This document shows positions 28,967-32,715 of a stretch of DNA of 32,715 nt, in pieces (positions within the stretch are counted from its first letter, which is position 1; each line of letters starts with the position of its first letter). The translations under genes and the position numbers were made by a program. Under the pieces are notes generated by a model. The model was given only the letters and a program-made list of their open reading frames with translations, searched no databases and was not told the DNA's origin. Source of the stretch: Obelidium mucronatum (Eukaryota; Chytridiomycota; Chytridiomycetes; Chytridiales; Chytriomycetaceae); the NCBI GenBank assembly GCA_025765595.1, contig JAIVFH010000287.1:1-32715 (forward strand), read 5' to 3'.

Positions 28967-31900
28967 ATGTCCACACTCACGCGAGATGTTCTCAAATGGG
29001 TCCAAGGCCTCGATCTCACCTATTCAATCAAAAACACGAAACGAGATCTCGCCAACGGCTTCCTGCTCGCTGAGATCTTGTCAAAATACCACCCGCTTGA
29101 ATTCCAGATGCACAGTTACGATACGGGCATGGGACCTGCGGCGAAACGGAATAATTGGGAGCAGCTTCAAAAAGCGTGTTCTAAAGTTGGGATTCTTCTG
29201 ACGAGGCAGATGGTTGAAGATGTTATGAGAAGTAAAGCCGAGGCAGGGGCTATGGCGTTAAGTATTGTGCACCATCATGCCATGAAATCTGGGTATAGAG
29301 ATTTCAAAATACCTTCGTATTTAAATTTCAGTATTATCTAACTGCGATGTTTCTTCCTTTGATATTTGGGGTTCGAGAAGGACATCGCCAATGGCTGTGG
29401 CTCCCAGTGCAACCCCACAGCAAAATCCCAGTCGCGTCAAACAGACACCAGCTGGTAGAACGAAATCAAAATTAGATTCCATACAATTACAAGGGAACTC
29501 GCAGCCGCAAGGAGAAGAGGACCCAAAGGAGCTTGGTGCCGAGCACCAAAACACCAACAATGCCAACAATAACCTTCATAATACACAAAAGTCTGGAAGC
29601 AACACACAATCTGGTATCGGAGGTGGAGGAATCATAATGAATAATTCGAAAGTAGCGAACCAGTTCCTCCTTGGTATCAACGCCACGGGAATCGAGAACC
29701 CCAACGACCAAAAGATATATTCTCTATCAGGGGTTACTGGAAGCGAATCAGCGACATCTTTTGATGAGCATATGGGAAAGGTGAAAAAACAAATGTAACA
29801 AAATGAATTGATATTTACTGCCGAAAAAGGTTGCCGTTTTGAAGGTTTTATGTTCCATGTTTGGAATATCAGATCAACAAGTTTCTTTTGGCCGCTCTTG
29901 TTTCGCCACACTTGTGTGCAGGGAGAAATTGATTGGGAAATTTGATTCAATCAGTCAAGAGGATTTGGAGCTTCTTCCTCGGATTCTGGAGAGTAAGGTA
30001 ATAAATAAACCTCGACTGCAGCCTCTCACTTATTACGTTTGCTTCTGACTTGTTTTGAAATCTGATCCATAGGAAAAGGAATTTTCTGCCATTTTGCAAC
30101 ACAGTCCACCATCCGACATTCAATTGCTATTTGAAGTCCTTCTCCCATGTGTCATTAATTTCGCGGCAGACACAAAAGTACTTCATGGTAAGAAAAAATC
30201 CATAAACGTCGACCATGTTTCTCAAATCTTAAATTTTTATGAACAGTTGCAACTGCCATTATTGCATACTTTGGATTCCTACTTCAAGCCTTCCCCAGCA
30301 GCAACAGCAAAGACACATCGAGTCGTATCCTTCAAATCAAGGAGTTTACACTCCTTTTGTCTCGAGTTTCAACAAACCCTGAAAAGATTCAATTTATTGC
30401 TCGGATTTTGAATGCCGTTGTAGGTCCAGACACTCCAGATGCAGAGAAGGTGCGAGTTTTTTTGCATGTCAAAGCGGCAGTTTATGGCGGTACCAATGCT
30501 AGTCCAACGAATCGTACCTCTATAAACATGAATGGGATTTCTGGAGCATCTGGAAATTCGGCGTTTTCAACTGGTTACAACGATATAGGCAATCCATTCA
30601 TCGGGTTGTTATGTGCAGTTCAGTTGGAAGCTTCTATGCGAAGAAACTGGAGACTTCAGCATATTGTTTCATTGTCCTCCAAAAATTTGGCCGCCAAGAA
30701 GAAAGAAACACGAGACCGCGAGATGCTAAGTCATCAGCAAATCCAATCCTCTCAGCACGTCACTCTTTTGCTTTCAGAGTGCTTGACAGTGATCAATACG
30801 CATAGGAAATCTGCAGAGTTGGGGCAGCTGTTTGCTTCTCCCGCTTCTGTCATGGAGGTTTGCGCTGCGCTGCATTTATTGGCTTATTTGGCAGTTGAGC
30901 CGAACCCAAATGGAGTTGAAAAGGATCTTCCCGAAAACTCTGATGATCTTGAAAAGGGTATTCATTTCAGTACTGGTGCTGTTGGTGTTCTACCAGATGG
31001 TGTGGCAGGAGACATTATTGGTCAAGATCGCGGATTCTTGAGAGCCGTCATGTATCAAAATTGTCCTCCATGTCTCCAAAAGGCATACATTGCATTTTTG
31101 TCAAGTGTATTGAAAAACATTGGTGATACTCATTGTCTTGCGCCCCTCGCAAGAAATGCTGCGGGCTGTTTGTTAAAGTCAGTCAAAGATGACGTCTTGC
31201 GAGCGAGTATTATTTTGTTTTCACCGTGTCTGGAAAACCACTTGCCACTTTGTACTCCTTACACGCAAGGGCTTTCGCAATTGAAAGACAGTGTTAGAAG
31301 CATGTTGTTGGAGATTCCGGAAATCGACGACTCATCGTGGAGTACTAGCAAATCGATTGATTTACTCACTACAGCGAGCAGTCAGTGGATCAATGGACAA
31401 GATCAAGGGCTTGTTATTCAATGGGATTTGCCTTTTGTCACCAAGCAGGTGCTTCCTCGAGTGGTTGACACTTGGTTTCCCTTTGGAATTGCCATGGGTG
31501 TTGTAAGAATGGTAAGAATTCTTGTTCTTCATCAACTTTCCACCGTTTATTTACAGTACTATTTGCAGATGCAAACATCCAAAAACGATTTGATTCCAAG
31601 AGAATACCTACAAATTCTTCTCGCTGTGTCTGTCAGCATATCCATTTCCCCCACTTTATATGCACCTGCAAAAAATAGACCAACACTTGTTGTTGCGCCA
31701 ACAGCCCGCCCTGCAACATCTGATGCCAGTTCTCCATCATTATTCCCTGGATCTACAACTGCACCAATAGAGTTAATGAGACCACCCACATCTGCTGCAG
31801 CCGTAAAGCCTTCGTTCATCAACAAATCAAAGGACCCTTGGATCCATATTTTCCTTTCCTTATCAGATGCGATTTTCGCAAGTTTAACACAAGAAGAGAC

Positions 31901-32354
31901 AAGTCAGTTTGGCGTAAATATTATAGAATCTTTTTTGAGAACTCGGGGCCATGAGTTGAGCGAGAATCTGAAAGGGTTGATGGCTTCAATCGTATATTTG
32001 CATATTGCAGGACATAGGAGACCGAGAGAGCGGTTAATGCGGTTAGTCACGCGATGGGCTAGTTTTTTGCCAGAAAAAGTAGGTGAAGGCAGTCATAGTA
32101 GTGGAGGCATTAATTCAAGTTGGAATACATCAAGCGAAAATGGGTTTGATTGTGGAGGCAGCGGCGGTAACAAAGCGACAGGAGGATTAGCACACACCTT
32201 AAACGGAAAGGAGGAAAATGTACTAGTTGATGTTACAGAGGAAAATCGTGTAGCTGTACAGAATGCAATGAGGGGAATCCTTAGAAACTTTACACAAAGA
32301 TTTCCAGCCTTGAGTTCCGGAAATGGAGGAGTAGTTCAACAAACACAAGGATAA
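28967..32354 (+). CDS. CH_2-domain (SPATA4/SPEF1-type) protein with long helical C-terminal region
   Basis: Six exons, 28967-29292, 29378-29780, 29830-29997, 30073-30187, 30247-31511 and 31557-32354, agree in phase and give 1,024 residues. The intron at 31512-31556 keeps the frame open. Residues 1-~105 form a calponin-homology domain of the CH_2 class: VLKWVQGLDLTYSIKNTKRD, ANGFLLAEILSKYHPLE and NNWEQLQKACSKVGI, like SPATA4 and SPEF1/CLAMP, microtubule proteins of axonemes. A disordered linker follows (~110-240), then ~700 residues of amphipathic helices (VLKVLCSMFGI, LLFEVLLPCVINFA, IIAYFGFLLQAF, LIPREYLQILLAVSVSI), consistent with a HEAT/armadillo-like solenoid, though I cannot assign a named family. 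The end is Gly/Ser-rich. SPATA4 and SPEF1 are much shorter, so the solenoid is an addition. A flagellar role is inferred from the CH_2 class and the centrin-like neighbour. Confidence 0.85.
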
Positions 32355-32441
32355 ACTATTTACGGTGTTGTTAAATCTTTGATGCTTTAGGGATCTATTT
32401 TATGGAATGGCGTGGTTGAATAAAATCACCAAAAAGTCAAA

Positions 32442-32715
32442 ATGGCAACTAAAGCATTGCTAGAGTCGATCCAATATCCATCAGAAGTCTATGCGCTTCT
32501 CAAATACAAGTTCACAACTTCAGATGCAGTCACAAAGTACACCACTCTTGAATCCGTCACTGCAGCCAAGGGAACTCCAGAGTACTCATACCAAATGTGC
32601 TACTACTTTCTGAACAAAACTTCCCGATCATTCGCAAGAGTCATTCAGAGAGTTGCATCCTGAGCTATCGCATGCTGTGCGTGTTTTACCTGACGTTGCG
32701 TGGCCTGGATACTAT
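32442..32715 (+). CDS. ERG9: Squalene synthase (farnesyl-diphosphate farnesyltransferase), 5' part, with frame breaks
   Basis: From the ATG at 32442 about 70 residues read cleanly and end in [20 protein letters not shown], the first conserved block of squalene synthase. The next conserved parts follow in other frames: [10 protein letters not shown] (from ~32650) and [11 protein letters not shown] (from ~32680), matching the usual order, but needing one base removed near 32650 and another indel near 32678. The enzyme joins two farnesyl diphosphates into squalene at the ER, the first committed step of ergosterol synthesis. The rest lies outside the window. As the gene is normally essential, the breaks near the edge are more likely sequence errors than decay, unless another copy exists. 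It starts 87 bp after the CH_2 gene's stop, on the same strand. Confidence 0.82.

Overview
The window looks like nuclear DNA of a zoosporic (flagellate) fungus, most likely a chytrid. Genes are packed on both strands with very short GT-AG introns (mostly 45-90 bp). Fungal-type genes (squalene synthase, a Mug70-type CBS/PB1 protein, a mitochondrial-type thioester dehydratase) sit beside flagellar-type genes (ERICH3-like, SPATA4/SPEF1-type CH protein, centrin-like EF-hand protein). I have no database match; the organism call is inference.

Layout. 59-6931 (-): a ~2,130-codon, ten-exon, mostly disordered ERICH3-like gene, broken by four single-base indels, all in homopolymers. 7023-8063 (+): SAP + ERI1-type 3'-5' exoribonuclease, divergent from the first gene across 91 bp. 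8276-13505 (+): small-HERC E3 ligase (RCC1 propeller + HECT) whose catalytic C-lobe carries a ~350-residue acidic insert and one of whose introns holds a 69-T tract. 13580-14856 (-): RG-rich protein. 14952-18133: GC-rich mobile element encoding a gag-like protein and a tyrosine recombinase with an ALOG-type domain, no reverse transcriptase; a 342-bp non-autonomous relative (18133-18474) abuts it head to tail. Both sit in what was probably a ~180-bp shared promoter between the RG-rich gene and the next LRR gene.

18576-25716 is an accessory block: three F-box-like plus plant-type LRR genes (one broken), a broken acyltransferase-3 gene, a thioester dehydratase (HTD2-like), and a set of tandem copies of the convergent 3' ends of the first LRR gene and the dehydratase gene. 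25881-28201 (+): CBS/PB1 protein with a tail anchor. 28263-28930 (-) and 28967-32354 (+): centrin-like and CH_2/solenoid genes with start codons only 36 bp apart. 32442-end (+): the start of squalene synthase (ergosterol pathway), with reading-frame breaks near the edge.

The genes do not form one pathway. Two themes stand out: flagellar/microtubule genes at both ends, and a recombining, repeat-rich centre (YR element, LRR family, 3'-end duplications). Several frame breaks lie in homopolymers and one affects a normally essential gene, so some apparent pseudogenes may be assembly errors.
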